DNA of 64,000 nucleotides, from contig CAZOVG010000002.1 in the NCBI GenBank assembly GCA_964583335.1, positions 248,001 to 312,000 on the forward strand, in the 5' to 3' direction. The translations under genes and the position numbers were made by a program. Shown one piece after another: positions 33,591 through 43,140 of the stretch. This DNA is from JAGNKE01 sp964583335 (GTDB lineage Bacteria; Pseudomonadota; Alphaproteobacteria; Micavibrionales; Micavibrionaceae). The first letter of the stretch is position 1; each line of letters opens with the position of its first letter. The notes below the pieces were generated by a model. The model made no database searches. It worked only from the letters and a program-made list of their open reading frames with translations, and was not told the origin of the DNA.

Positions 33591-36215
33591 TCAGGACGGC
33601 CGGGATTTCAGGGCTTTATGGAGTTCGGGGATGAGGAAGACCGGAAGGGCCACCAAAAGGATGACGCCCCAGTCGGCAGCCCCCAACGGGACGGTTTGAA
33701 GGGCGTGCTGAAGGCCCGGCAGGTAGACTGCGGCGATTTGCAGCGTGAGCATCCCGGCTATCGCCGCAATCAGCCATGGGTTGGAAAACCAGCCCATAGA
33801 GCCGACCGTGCCGTGGGCGTTGCGGAAATTAAGCACATTCACCTTTTCCATGACGACCATCGCGGTAAAGGCCATGCAATTCGCCGTTGCCCATGAATCC
33901 GGGTCGCCCTGCATGTAAACATGATAAAGCGCGAGCGTCGTGAAGCCGATATAGGCACTCAAGGCCGCAATCATTTTAAAACCATGGCTGTCCAAAATGG
34001 GTTTGGAGATACTCCGCGGAGGCTGGTTCATAACGTCCTTTTCAGCCTTTTCCGCACCCAAAGCCAGCGCCGTAACGCCATCGGTAACCAGGTTCATCCA
34101 GAGGATCTGAACCGGAAGCAGGATCAGCGGTCCGCCCATCAGGATATTCACGAAAATCGCGATCATCTCGCCGATATTCGAGGACAGCATGTAGCGCACG
34201 AATTTGCGGATATTCGCGTATTGCCGCCGCCCTTCCTCGATCGCCGCAACGATGGACGCGAAATTGTCATCGGAGAGCACCATATCCGCCGCGCCGCGCG
34301 CGACATCCGTGCCCCTTATGCCCATAGCGATGCCGACATCGGCCTGTTTGAGGGCGGGCGCGTCGTTCACGCCGTCCCCGGTCATGGCGGTCAGATGGCC
34401 TTGGGCCTGCAAAAGTTTGACGATGCGGAACTTATCTTCTGGCACCGTGCGGGCGAAGAGGATATCCCGGCTGAGGAGCACAGAGAGTTCTTCGTCGCTC
34501 ATGGATTTCATATCGGTACTTGTTATGGCTCTGTCCACGCGTAAGCCTATCTGGCGGGCGACCGCTTGGGCCGTGACGGGCGAGTCCCCCGTGATGACCA
34601 TGACTTTAATCCCTGCGCGCCGCGCCTGATCCAGAGCTTGTTTAACCTCCGGACGCGGCGGATCGATCACGCCCGTTATGCCCAGAAAACATAAACCACC
34701 TTCGACTTGTTGAGCGGAACATGAATGATTGTCCGGCAGCGTCTTTCGGGCCAAAGCCAGCGTCCGCAGGCCTTCTTGCGCGAAACCGTTGAAGGCAACC
34801 TCGATATCGCGGCGCGCCTGTTCATCGAGGGGTTCAATCTTATCGTTTTTCCGTATGTGTGTGCAGAGGGGCAGGATTGCCTCCGGTGCGCCCTTTACGT
34901 GCGCAATCAGTGCGCTTTCGGTTTGTTCGATGACGGACATGCGCTTGCGGGTGGAGTTAAAAGAGTTTTCCGCGACGATACAAGTCTGGGTCTGCTCGCT
35001 CAGTCCGGCCTTGCGCGCAGCAACAATCAGCGCGGCCTCGGTGGGCGATCCGATGGCGTGCCAACCTTGTTCTCCCCGTTCTATGCGTGCGTGATTGCAG
35101 GTGCTGGCCGTTTCCAGAAGGGCCATAAGATCGGGGTCTTGCGCCGGGTCAATCCGGCGACCGGCTTTGTGAAAGTCGCCTTCCGGCTCGTATCCCGCCC
35201 CGCCGATCAGAACTTCGCCGGTGGACAACCAGATTTTCTGGACCGTCATTTCGTTTTTGGTCAAAGTTCCGGTTTTGTCGGTGCAGATGACAGAGACGGC
35301 GCCCAGCGTTTCCGCAGCCTGTAAATGCCGCATGAGAGCCTTTTTGCGGGCCATGGCCGAAACGCCCAACGCGAGTGTCACGGTCACGACAGCGGGCAAG
35401 CCCTCCGGCACCGCCGCAACGGCCAGAGAAATTCCGGTCATAAACGTTTCCATGATCTCCCGCCCGCCGATCAGGCCAATTAATACAACGAGCCCGGATA
35501 CGGACAAAGCCAGCGCGCCGAGTTGCCAACCCAGGCGGGCGAGTTCGCCCTGCAAGCGGGTCTGCGTTTCGCGGATCGATCCGGTCAATGCTGCAATCTT
35601 ACCGAACTCGGTCTTCATTCCCGTTTCGACCACCAGCCCCATTCCGCGACCGTTGACGATGTGCGTGCCCATGAAGACCATGTTTCGGCGTTCGGTGAGA
35701 TGCGCCTCGTGGGGAAGTGTGTCCGTGTGCTTGGAGACTGTGGAGGATTCTCCGGTCAGTGCAGCCTCGTCCGTGCGCAGATCTGTGGCACCGGTCAGCC
35801 TTATATCCGCCGGCACCGCGTTTCCGGTTTCCAGAAGCACAAGGTCTCCGGGGATCAGCTCTTCTGCGTCGATCTCCTGCTCATGCCCGCCGCGAATGAC
35901 CCGGCAGCGCGGCGTGAGCATCTTCTGGAGGTTTTTGATCGCGTTTTCGGCCTTCCATTCCTGCATGAAGCCCAGAACGCCGTTCAGGATCACGATGGCG
36001 AGGATCGCCAGCGCATCGACAACTTCGCCGACCAGCAAAGACAGGATGCACGCCACGGCCAGAACCACGATCAGGACATTTGTGAACTGGCGGGTCAGGA
36101 TGGTTTTCCAGTTCAGACCCTCTTTATTTTCCAGCCTGTTCGGGGCGAAATTTTTTGGCCCAGACTGTAGGGTCCTTTTGATTTCATCTTCGCCGAGGGC
36201 GTGCCAGGGTTTCAT
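33591..36215 (-). CDS. Cation-transporting P-type ATPase (SERCA/PMR1-like, probably Ca2+)
   Basis: About 874 residues. A cytoplasmic N-terminus leads to about ten membrane helices. The phosphorylation motif is SVICTDKTGTLTKNEMT and the hinge GDGVNDAPALKQADVGIAMG. M4 carries AAVPEGLPAVVT and M6 carries NLVTDGVTALALG; PEGLPA and VTDG are calcium-pump features, so Ca2+ (or Mn2+) export is likely. Start ATG 36215 is chosen because GAGGG lies upstream; a GTG at 36239 would overlap the PRPP-synthetase gene. It is the last gene of a four-gene operon. Confidence 0.9.
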   Translation of the reverse strand: MKPWHALGEDEIKRTLQSGPKNFAPNRLENKEGLNWKTILTRQFTNVLIVVLAVACILSLLVGEVVDALAILAIVILNGVLGFMQEWKAENAIKNLQKMLTPRCRVIRGGHEQEIDAEELIPGDLVLLETGNAVPADIRLTGATDLRTDEAALTGESSTVSKHTDTLPHEAHLTERRNMVFMGTHIVNGRGMGLVVETGMKTEFGKIAALTGSIRETQTRLQGELARLGWQLGALALSVSGLVVLIGLIGGREIMETFMTGISLAVAAVPEGLPAVVTVTLALGVSAMARKKALMRHLQAAETLGAVSVICTDKTGTLTKNEMTVQKIWLSTGEVLIGGAGYEPEGDFHKAGRRIDPAQDPDLMALLETASTCNHARIERGEQGWHAIGSPTEAALIVAARKAGLSEQTQTCIVAENSFNSTRKRMSVIEQTESALIAHVKGAPEAILPLCTHIRKNDKIEPLDEQARRDIEVAFNGFAQEGLRTLALARKTLPDNHSCSAQQVEGGLCFLGITGVIDPPRPEVKQALDQARRAGIKVMVITGDSPVTAQAVARQIGLRVDRAITSTDMKSMSDEELSVLLSRDILFARTVPEDKFRIVKLLQAQGHLTAMTGDGVNDAPALKQADVGIAMGIRGTDVARGAADMVLSDDNFASIVAAIEEGRRQYANIRKFVRYMLSSNIGEMIAIFVNILMGGPLILLPVQILWMNLVTDGVTALALGAEKAEKDVMNQPPRSISKPILDSHGFKMIAALSAYIGFTTLALYHVYMQGDPDSWATANCMAFTAMVVMEKVNVLNFRNAHGTVGSMGWFSNPWLIAAIAGMLTLQIAAVYLPGLQHALQTVPLGAADWGVILLVALPVFLIPELHKALKSRPS

Positions 36216-36226
36216 CTTATCCGCCC

Positions 36227-37102
36227 TCAGCCGTTCCACGCAGCCGCGAGAAGACCGGAAACGTCGATCGCGTTCGTTTCGTGCGCGACCGTATTGCAGG
36301 AGACAATTCGGCCTACGCCCGATTGCTTAAGCGCTTCGAGGGCATCGCCCGCGAACAGCGCATGAACGCCAATACAAACGGGCGGTTTCATGCCGGAGCG
36401 CCTGAGGTGCCGAACGGTTTCGATCATCGTGCGTGCGGTGGAGATAATATCATCGACCAGCACAGGCGTGTGGTTTTGATATTTATCGACTTCAGGAACC
36501 GATATCTCGACCTGCTTATCGCCGTGCCGGGTTTTGGTGAGAACCGTGTAGGGCGCCGCTGCTCTTTGCGCGACTTTCGAGACCCATTGGTCGCTCTCCT
36601 CGTCCGGTCCGATCACAACCGGGCTTTCGACGTTCGCGGCGATCCAATCAGCGATGGCGCCGGACGCCTGAACGGCCTTGGCGGGTATCGTATAAATATC
36701 GCTCAAGTTCTTGTAGCGGTGAAGGTGCGGATCGACCGTGATCAGGCTATCGAAATTCTCAGAGATGAACGAGGCGAAAATCGCAGAAGTGACGGACTCG
36801 CCTTGGTGAAATCTTTTGTCCTGACGCATATAGCCCAGATAGGGCGCGATCAGAGCCGCCGATTTCGCGCCCAATTCTCTCGCGGTGCGTGCAAAGAACA
36901 TCAAAGGCACAGCTTTTTCATCCGGATGGTCGAGGCTGCATAGAATACCGATCTCACGGCCTTTAATATCCGATTCAATCTGAACGAGGCTTTCGCCATC
37001 AGGAAAGCGGTGAAGTTTCATCGCGCCGAGGACGCAACCCGAACGCTTCGCCAAAGTATCCGCGAGATGCTCGGCGCCCGGATAGGCGAAGAGGATCTTC
37101 AT
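36227..37102 (-). CDS. Short ribose-phosphate pyrophosphokinase-like protein
   Basis: Type I PRPP-synthetase relative of 291 residues, about 20 shorter than the housekeeping enzyme. It keeps HRFPDGESLVQI, PYLGYMRQDKRFHQGE (ATP loop), the TVDPHLHRY metal site and VVIGPDEES. The PRPP loop is LVDDIISTARTM where the housekeeping enzyme has VDDMIDTAGT, so the phosphate loop is diverged. It could make PRPP, or use ribose 1-phosphate or ribose 1,5-bisphosphate generated by the neighbour. The ATG overlaps the deoA-like stop by four bases, so they are translationally coupled. Confidence 0.88.
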   Translation of the reverse strand: MKILFAYPGAEHLADTLAKRSGCVLGAMKLHRFPDGESLVQIESDIKGREIGILCSLDHPDEKAVPLMFFARTARELGAKSAALIAPYLGYMRQDKRFHQGESVTSAIFASFISENFDSLITVDPHLHRYKNLSDIYTIPAKAVQASGAIADWIAANVESPVVIGPDEESDQWVSKVAQRAAAPYTVLTKTRHGDKQVEISVPEVDKYQNHTPVLVDDIISTARTMIETVRHLRRSGMKPPVCIGVHALFAGDALEALKQSGVGRIVSCNTVAHETNAIDVSGLLAAAWNG

Positions 37103-38619
37103 AGCGTGCTCTCCTCCGTGATTGCAACGATTTCCTGTTGCCCCTCCAGATAGCCCAGCGCGTAATCGAGTTCGCCGGGAGAGTCCGCATGCACTGTAAA
37201 AAGAGGCTGGCCCTTTTCTATTTGCGCACCTACCGGCGTGTGTAGATCGACGCCCGCAACCTTGTCAGAGGGGGCTCCGGCCAGTTTGGCCAAGCGTGCG
37301 ATGCGGCGGTTATCGATGGAAAAGACCGTACCCGCCTGATCGGCCTCAATAACCTGGCTGTTGCGCGCTTGCGGGATCTCCCGCATTCCGCCCTGTGCCG
37401 CACAGATCGCCTGAAATTTTTTCCAGGCGCGGCCGTCGTCCAGTATTCCGGCGGCGAGTTTACGCCCCTGCCCGCTTTTGACGCTCGGTGAGAACTCCAG
37501 AATATGTCCGGCCAGATCGAGGGCGCGATCTCGCAAATCCTGAGGCGCTGCGGCGTCCTTTTTCAGTACGGACACGAGATCCCGCGCTTCGAGCGCCGGG
37601 CCGATCCCGCGTCCCACGGGCTGGGTGCCGTCACTGGTGTGAACCCTTACACCGATCCCGAGGGCCGCACCCGTCTGCTCGAGAAAACGCGAGAGCGCTT
37701 CGGCCATTTGCAGCGTTCTGACCTTGGCGGTCGGGCCTACGGGCATGTCGATCAGGACATGCGAAGAGCCGGCTGCGATTTTTTTCGAGAGGACCGAGGC
37801 TACCAGTTGCCCCTCGCTGTCTAGGTCGAGGGTCTTTTCAACGCGGATCAGGAGATCGTCCGCCGGGCTGATCGAGACAGAACCGCCCCAGACGATACAA
37901 CCGTTTTCCCTTTCCACGACCTTGCGCATGGATTTCAAATCGAGCGCCACAGGAGCCAGAACCTCCATCGTGTCCGCCGTTCCGGCGGGCGAGGTAATTG
38001 CGCGGGAGGATGTTTTGGGCATGGTCAGGCCGTGCGCCGCGATAATCGCCACGACGATCGGCGTTGTGCGGTTGCCCGGCAAGCCGCCGACGCAGTGCTT
38101 GTCCACAACAAGTTCGCGCCCCCAATCCAGACGGTCGCCACTCTCGACCATCGCACGGGTGAGAGAGACGATTTCCTCTTCATTCAACCGACTGCCCGCG
38201 CAGGCGGTCAGGAAAGAGGCGATATGAATATCTGAATAATGGCCCGCGACGATATCGCGTACGATCGCGCCAAGCTGTTCGTAATCCAGAACATTCCCGA
38301 AAATTTTTGAGCGCACGTGGCTCAGCGAGTGAACCGGGGGGGCATGCGAAAGATGGATCAAATCGCCCTCCTTCGCTTGCAGTTTGGACCAGGCATATTC
38401 GGAGAGCGCGGCCTGACCGGGCTTGAGTATTCCGTTATGGATCATATTCAGGGTCGCGGTCAGGGATTTTCCGTTCACGGTCACCAGCAGGCGGGCCTGC
38501 ACCTCGAAGCCCTCGGCGCGGCAGACGTGGCAATCCTGGCGCATGTAGATCACCGGTTCCTTGTAGGTATCTATGCCTAGGCGTTTGAGCTTTAAAACGG
38601 GCTTCGGCCTGTTCTTCAT
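37099..38619 (-). CDS. AMP phosphorylase / thymidine phosphorylase-like enzyme (archaeal-type family)
   Basis: About 506 residues, longer than classical thymidine phosphorylase (about 440) and matching the archaeal AMP phosphorylase family, which has an extra N-terminal domain. Visible motifs are KHCVGGLPGNRTTPIVVAII, TSSRAITSPAGTADTMEVLAPV (phosphorolysis signature) and VGPTAKVRTLQMAEAL. A CHVCRAEGFEVQARLLVTV segment lies at the N-terminus. Known members split AMP, CMP or UMP with phosphate into base and ribose 1,5-bisphosphate. Start ATG 38619 overlaps the MBL-gene stop (ATGA), with AAGGAAG upstream. Substrate (AMP versus thymidine) is inferred from family length only. Confidence 0.88.
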   Translation of the reverse strand: MKNRPKPVLKLKRLGIDTYKEPVIYMRQDCHVCRAEGFEVQARLLVTVNGKSLTATLNMIHNGILKPGQAALSEYAWSKLQAKEGDLIHLSHAPPVHSLSHVRSKIFGNVLDYEQLGAIVRDIVAGHYSDIHIASFLTACAGSRLNEEEIVSLTRAMVESGDRLDWGRELVVDKHCVGGLPGNRTTPIVVAIIAAHGLTMPKTSSRAITSPAGTADTMEVLAPVALDLKSMRKVVERENGCIVWGGSVSISPADDLLIRVEKTLDLDSEGQLVASVLSKKIAAGSSHVLIDMPVGPTAKVRTLQMAEALSRFLEQTGAALGIGVRVHTSDGTQPVGRGIGPALEARDLVSVLKKDAAAPQDLRDRALDLAGHILEFSPSVKSGQGRKLAAGILDDGRAWKKFQAICAAQGGMREIPQARNSQVIEADQAGTVFSIDNRRIARLAKLAGAPSDKVAGVDLHTPVGAQIEKGQPLFTVHADSPGELDYALGYLEGQQEIVAITEESTL

Positions 38620-39983
38620 AAGTCTTCCTTTTGGAGATATTCGGGTACGACCGCATTCCAGCCGAATTTTTCCTCGATTTTTTCCTTCATGCTTCGGGCA
38701 GCCTCGGGCTCCCCATGCACAACAAATATCTTGCGGGGCGGGCTGTTGAAATTTTCCATCCAATTCAGAATTTCCTGATAGTCCGCATGGGCCGACATAT
38801 TGTCGAGCTTTTTGATTTCCGCGTTTACGGCCCACATCTGGCCGTGGATCTTGATCTCCTTTTCACCTCGGGCCAAACGATCGCCGCGCGTTCCGGCGGC
38901 CTGAAACCCCGCCAGAAGGATCGTGTTGCGCGGATCGCCAAGATGATGTTTGAGGTGATGCAGGACGCGCCCGCCCGTGGCCATGCCGCTGGCCGAAATG
39001 ATCACCTTGGGCATGTTGTTGTTTTTATTGTAAATGGCCTTAGATTCTTCGACCGTGCGGGTACATTCCGCGACCGCGCAGATATCGGCGCACAGGCCGG
39101 GCGACAGGCGGTGGTCGTTCGTATGCTTGCAGAGCAGTTCGGACGCATTGATGGCCATCGGGCTGTCGAGAAAGACGGGGATGTGGCGTTTGATCCGGTT
39201 TTCGCTTTTGAGTTTGTGGATGTAATAGAGCATCGCCTGCGCCCGGCCGACCGCGAAAACCGGGATGATGACGCTGCCGCCCCGTGCCGCCGTTTTATTG
39301 ATGATGCGCTCTATGTCGTCGGTCGGGTCGGATTTATCGTGCAGGCGGTCGCCGTAGGTCGACTCCACCACAAGATAATCGGCGTCCTGAATTTTTGCAG
39401 GCGGTTTCATAACCGGGTCGTTCAAGCGGCCGATATCGCCTGAGAACAGGATCGATGTTCCGCCGCCGTCGCTGATTCGGATAAAGGACGCGCCCAGAAT
39501 GTGCCCGGCGCGGTGAAGGGTAAAGGTCAACTCCTCGGTCAGTTTGTGCGGTTTGCCGAAATCAAGGGGCTTAAACAAGGCGAAGGTTTTTCTGGCGTCG
39601 TCTTCGGTATAAAGCGGCAGGGCCGGCTGGTGCCTCGTGTAGCCATATCGGTTCGCGCGCTCGGCGTCCTCCTCTTGTATATGCCCACTATCGGGCAGCA
39701 GGATTTTGCAGAGGTCGAACGTCGCCTCCGAGCAGTAGATCGGCCCCTTGAACCCGGCCTTCACCAGGCGCGGAATATATCCGCTATGATCCAGATGGGC
39801 GTGGGTCAACAAGATCGCGTCGATCTGGCGGGGGTTAACGGGCAAATTCTCCCAGTTGCGCAGGCGCAGATCCTTCAGCCCCTGAAACAGTCCGCAATCA
39901 ATCATGATTTTCTTGCCGCCGTCTTCGAGCAGGTACTTTGATCCGGTCACGGTTCCGGTCGCGCCTAGAAAGGTTAGTTTCAT
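38616..39983 (-). CDS. MBL-fold beta-CASP hydrolase (RNA-processing type)
   Basis: 455 residues, cytoplasmic. The metallo-beta-lactamase core has THAHLDHSGYIPRLV (HxHxDH), FLGATGTVTGSKYLL at the N-terminus and a later HRAGHILGASFIRI. The beta-CASP cap runs through about 200-390. The C-terminal RMMBL part has MSAHADYQEILNWMENF and IFVVHGEPEAARSMKEKI. These are features of YSH1/CPSF-73-like ribonucleases, so an endo- or exonuclease activity on RNA is likely. In this operon it is first, and its stop overlaps the next start. Confidence 0.88.
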   Translation of the reverse strand: MKLTFLGATGTVTGSKYLLEDGGKKIMIDCGLFQGLKDLRLRNWENLPVNPRQIDAILLTHAHLDHSGYIPRLVKAGFKGPIYCSEATFDLCKILLPDSGHIQEEDAERANRYGYTRHQPALPLYTEDDARKTFALFKPLDFGKPHKLTEELTFTLHRAGHILGASFIRISDGGGTSILFSGDIGRLNDPVMKPPAKIQDADYLVVESTYGDRLHDKSDPTDDIERIINKTAARGGSVIIPVFAVGRAQAMLYYIHKLKSENRIKRHIPVFLDSPMAINASELLCKHTNDHRLSPGLCADICAVAECTRTVEESKAIYNKNNNMPKVIISASGMATGGRVLHHLKHHLGDPRNTILLAGFQAAGTRGDRLARGEKEIKIHGQMWAVNAEIKKLDNMSAHADYQEILNWMENFNSPPRKIFVVHGEPEAARSMKEKIEEKFGWNAVVPEYLQKEDL

Positions 39984-40311
39984 TTATTTCTGTTCCTAAA
40001 GCGTCGGGTTTAAAGGCATCAGGTTAGCGCCCTGGCTCTTTGAGGGAAAGGGAATTTAAAGACTTCAATGCGCCTGATTTGCGGGCGCTTAAAACTCAGC
40101 GATTTTATTTTCAAAACTTATGGCAAAGGATTTACGATACGCGATTGACCAAGACACACCTCGGTATGCGAGCCGCCTGAGGTGAGCGCCTAGCGCCGTC
40201 AGAGGTTGTAAAGTTGCGCACATCAAAACAATTATTGCGTTTAATTAGCGCTCTGCGAAAAAATTACCCATGGTATATTATTTATCCTGCATGTCATGGA
40301 GGATATTTCAA
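39984..40311. other. Divergent intergenic region, no gene seen
   Basis: 328 bases between the MBL operon and the soluble chemoreceptor gene. It holds two imperfect inverted repeats: CACCTC (40157-40162) with GAGGTG (40179-40184), and GCGCC/GGCGC arms about 40070-40090. The last 60 bases are AT-rich. No confident promoter or RNA gene is visible. Confidence 0.4.
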
Positions 40312-41778
40312 ATGATTGCCTTAAAAAAAATTAAGACTGCTTCTGTAACAAATATTTATAGTCATATTACGGCGGGCGTTAATGCCATCACTTCACGCCT
40401 TATGATTGTTGACAATGATTTGAATATTGTTTTTGCCAACCCTTCTGTGATTGAATTTCTAAAAAGCGTCGAGGCTGATATCCAGAAGGACCTTCCGCAC
40501 TTCTCGGCTCACAAGCTGATCGGCGTGAACATCGACAGCTTTCACAAAAACCCGGCACATCAGCGCGGCATGCTGCGGAACCTGAGCCAGCCTTATTCGA
40601 CATCAATCCGGCTGGGAGGGCACGTCTTCAACCTGCGCGCGCCCCCTCTCAACGACGAACGCGAAGGGCGGATCGGAACCATCATGGAGTGGTTTGAATC
40701 CAAGGCTGCTGACAATGAAAGTCAGATCGCCGCAATTCACCGCGTGATGGCTGTGATCGAATTCAATCTCAAGGGTGAGGTCATGGTTGCCAATTCAAAT
40801 TTCCTTCAGGCAACGGGCTATAGCATGGAAGAGATCAAGGGCAAACACCACCGGATATTCATGGACCCGAAAGAGGCTGCGAGCGCCTCCTATCAAGAGT
40901 TCTGGAGCCGCTTGGCGAACGGGGAGCATTTTGCGGACCGCTTCCATCGAAAAACCAAGAGCGGCGCTGATCTCTGGATCGATGCCTCCTATAATCCTAT
41001 TCTCGACCAAAGGGGCGTGCCCTATAAGGTCGTAAAATACGCGACCGACATCACCAAACGGATCGGAATCATGAACAACGTCAAGGCGTCCATGTTCGAG
41101 GTCGGGCGCGAACTGGACTCCATCAGCGAACAGACTACCAGCGTTGCCAGCGCATCGGCACAAACCACATCCAACGTTAATGCGGTCGCATCGGGCGCAG
41201 AGCAATTACGCACTTCGGTCGAGGAAATCGCACGCAATATGTCGCGCGCGCAAAACGAGGCCGACAATGCGGTTTCGAAGGTCGAGGCCGCCGGGATTGA
41301 GACCAAGAAACTCGCCGATGCCGCGCGGGATATGAACGGGATCGTTGAACTGATCCAGGAGATTGCCAGCCAGGTCAACCTGCTTTCGCTGAATGCCACA
41401 ATTGAGGCCGCGAGGGCCGGCGAGGCCGGAAAGGGTTTCGCCGTCGTGGCCACGGAGGTTAAGAATCTTGCCGGGCAGGCCGGAGCCGCTACAGGCCGGA
41501 TTTCAGAAGAAATCGGGCGTATTCAAAATATCGTGGGTCTTACGGTCAGAAATCTTGAGGAGGTCAGCAACGCGATTTCGACGCTCCGCGAATTTGTTAC
41601 GGGCGTGGCCGGCGCTGTCGAGGAGCAAGGCGCGGTGTCTCAGGATATGTCCTCCAACATGCAGAGCGCGGCTCTGGCCGTGGGTGATGTCAACCGAAGC
41701 CTTGAGGCCATCGCGCGGGCCGTTGAGACAGTTAAGGCGGCTGTGGTTCGCACCACCGAAGATGCGGAGCGCCTGTAA
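40312..41778 (+). CDS. Soluble methyl-accepting chemotaxis protein with two PAS domains
   Basis: 488 residues without transmembrane segments. Two PAS units: 20-130 (LMIVDNDLNIVFANPS) and 140-250 (MAVIEFNLKGEVMVANSNFLQATGYSMEEIKGKHHRIFMDP, ending YKVVKYATDITKR). The signalling domain has EIASQVNLLSLNATIEAARAGEAGKGFAVVATEVKNLAGQ, the conserved CheA/CheW hairpin tip. A cytoplasmic energy or redox sensor feeding chemotaxis is likely; no heme or FAD motif is certain. The ATG at 40312 is fixed by GGAGGATA at 40299-40306. Confidence 0.93.
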   Translation: MIALKKIKTASVTNIYSHITAGVNAITSRLMIVDNDLNIVFANPSVIEFLKSVEADIQKDLPHFSAHKLIGVNIDSFHKNPAHQRGMLRNLSQPYSTSIRLGGHVFNLRAPPLNDEREGRIGTIMEWFESKAADNESQIAAIHRVMAVIEFNLKGEVMVANSNFLQATGYSMEEIKGKHHRIFMDPKEAASASYQEFWSRLANGEHFADRFHRKTKSGADLWIDASYNPILDQRGVPYKVVKYATDITKRIGIMNNVKASMFEVGRELDSISEQTTSVASASAQTTSNVNAVASGAEQLRTSVEEIARNMSRAQNEADNAVSKVEAAGIETKKLADAARDMNGIVELIQEIASQVNLLSLNATIEAARAGEAGKGFAVVATEVKNLAGQAGAATGRISEEIGRIQNIVGLTVRNLEEVSNAISTLREFVTGVAGAVEEQGAVSQDMSSNMQSAALAVGDVNRSLEAIARAVETVKAAVVRTTEDAERL

Positions 41779-41805
41779 AGCTCTTGGTCTTATTTGTCAC
41801 CGCGC

Positions 41806-42876
41806 TTACTTGCGCTTGAGTTCCTGCATCTGGCGGTCCAACCCCTCAAGGGTTTCGAGATTGGCTTTCAGGCCGCTCAGGGTTTGCCTTGCGATGGTTT
41901 CGTGATCGCCCTGATATTGCGGCAGCAAAAAGTAATACCCTGCCGGATGCTTGCTGATCCGCTCTAGAAAGGCCTCGATTGCCGAAGCCTGGAGCCGCAT
42001 GGCTGCAGCTTGCGATCCGGCCTCTATGCGGGCCGCTCGGCCCGCTGGCGCATGGGTGTTTTGCATATCCCAGTAAGCGAACGGCTGATCAGGGTCGATT
42101 TCACGGGCCTTCGCATAAAGGCGTTCACTTTCCTCGCGGGTTGTGGCGTAACGCCCGGCCACCAGCAGGAGGGTCGCGTCCTTACGCTCCGTGCCGATTT
42201 TTTCCATTTCGGCCATCAAATCCTCCCGCGCCTTGACCTGACGTGCCGTGTTGTAATAAAGCTCGGCTGCGTCAAGTTTATTGACCTCATATGCGCCATA
42301 CATTGCCTCCAGCGCCATCATTGCCTTTGCCGTATCGCGCTGCGCAAACGTGTAAATCCACGCATTGGCATAATATTCTGCGGCGCTTTTGGGGGCGGCG
42401 ATAATTTTATGCGACTGCACCGCTTCGCTGATTTCAACGACATTCTGGCCGATCTCGGCGACGCCCTCGCCTATCACCTCTACGCTGTCACTGATTTTTG
42501 CGACATCCTTTTGGATCATGCCGAGTCTGTCCACTATCGTTTCCGTTGCGGTCTGTCCCTGCCCGATCAGGATCAAAATCATGAACGCGGCCGCAGTGAA
42601 CAACGAAAAGCGCATGGAATCGCAAACGCGGCATCGTATGACTTCGTCCACCGCCTCGGCATTGCCGGCATCCGCCAGCATCGCCCGCTGGAAACACAGA
42701 AGCGCAGAGACCACCGCCAATCCTGAAAAAACCGCCAGCAGGATATAGGGCGAGACCAAGGCCGAGAAGAACGCCGTAATATCTGCGAACAGCCCGGCCG
42801 CGCCACCGATAATCGCGAATAACGACCCGTTTTGAGGCCATACAATGCGTTTTACAACTGTGCGCGATAGCTTCAT
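41806..42876 (-). CDS. Unknown membrane protein with helical-repeat domain
   Basis: About 356 residues. Three membrane helices: around 18-40 (LFAIIGGAAGLFADITAFF), 45-62 and 90-108. A short coiled coil follows (DRLGMIQKDVAKISDSVEVIGEG). The C-terminal 200 residues form TPR/Sel1-like helical repeats (AAEYYANAWIYTFAQRDTAKAMMALEAMYG, AELYYNTARQVK), ending in a coil. ATG 42876 has AGGAGG upstream. It is convergent with the soluble chemoreceptor gene. No family is recognised. Confidence 0.7.
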   Translation of the reverse strand: MKLSRTVVKRIVWPQNGSLFAIIGGAAGLFADITAFFSALVSPYILLAVFSGLAVVSALLCFQRAMLADAGNAEAVDEVIRCRVCDSMRFSLFTAAAFMILILIGQGQTATETIVDRLGMIQKDVAKISDSVEVIGEGVAEIGQNVVEISEAVQSHKIIAAPKSAAEYYANAWIYTFAQRDTAKAMMALEAMYGAYEVNKLDAAELYYNTARQVKAREDLMAEMEKIGTERKDATLLLVAGRYATTREESERLYAKAREIDPDQPFAYWDMQNTHAPAGRAARIEAGSQAAAMRLQASAIEAFLERISKHPAGYYFLLPQYQGDHETIARQTLSGLKANLETLEGLDRQMQELKRK

Positions 42877-43075
42877 GCCCGCTTCCTCCTCATCACTCTT
42901 CAATAATCCGAATCGAACCTAACCCGAACCGCTCAAAATGATAAGGGCATAATGCAACTTAGTGGCGGTCTGCTTGAAGGACGGGGCGGCGTGCAGCGCG
43001 CATAAGCCTCGCCAGCCCTGTCGATCCTCTTAAAATTCAAGCAAGGCACTGATTTAAAGGTTTAATTTAAATATT

Positions 43076-43104
43076 TTGTCTCTGGGGGGAAATTGTGTTA
43101 TAAA
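43076..43104 (+). promoter_or_regulatory. Candidate sigma-70 promoter for the 43141 gene
   Basis: TTGTCT (43076-43081) and TATAAA (43099-43104) with a 17-base spacer, 36 nt before the start codon. Good spacing; pattern match only. Confidence 0.5.
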
Positions 43105-43140
43105 AATTTAGTTAACAAATTAACTATTGAGGATATTGCA

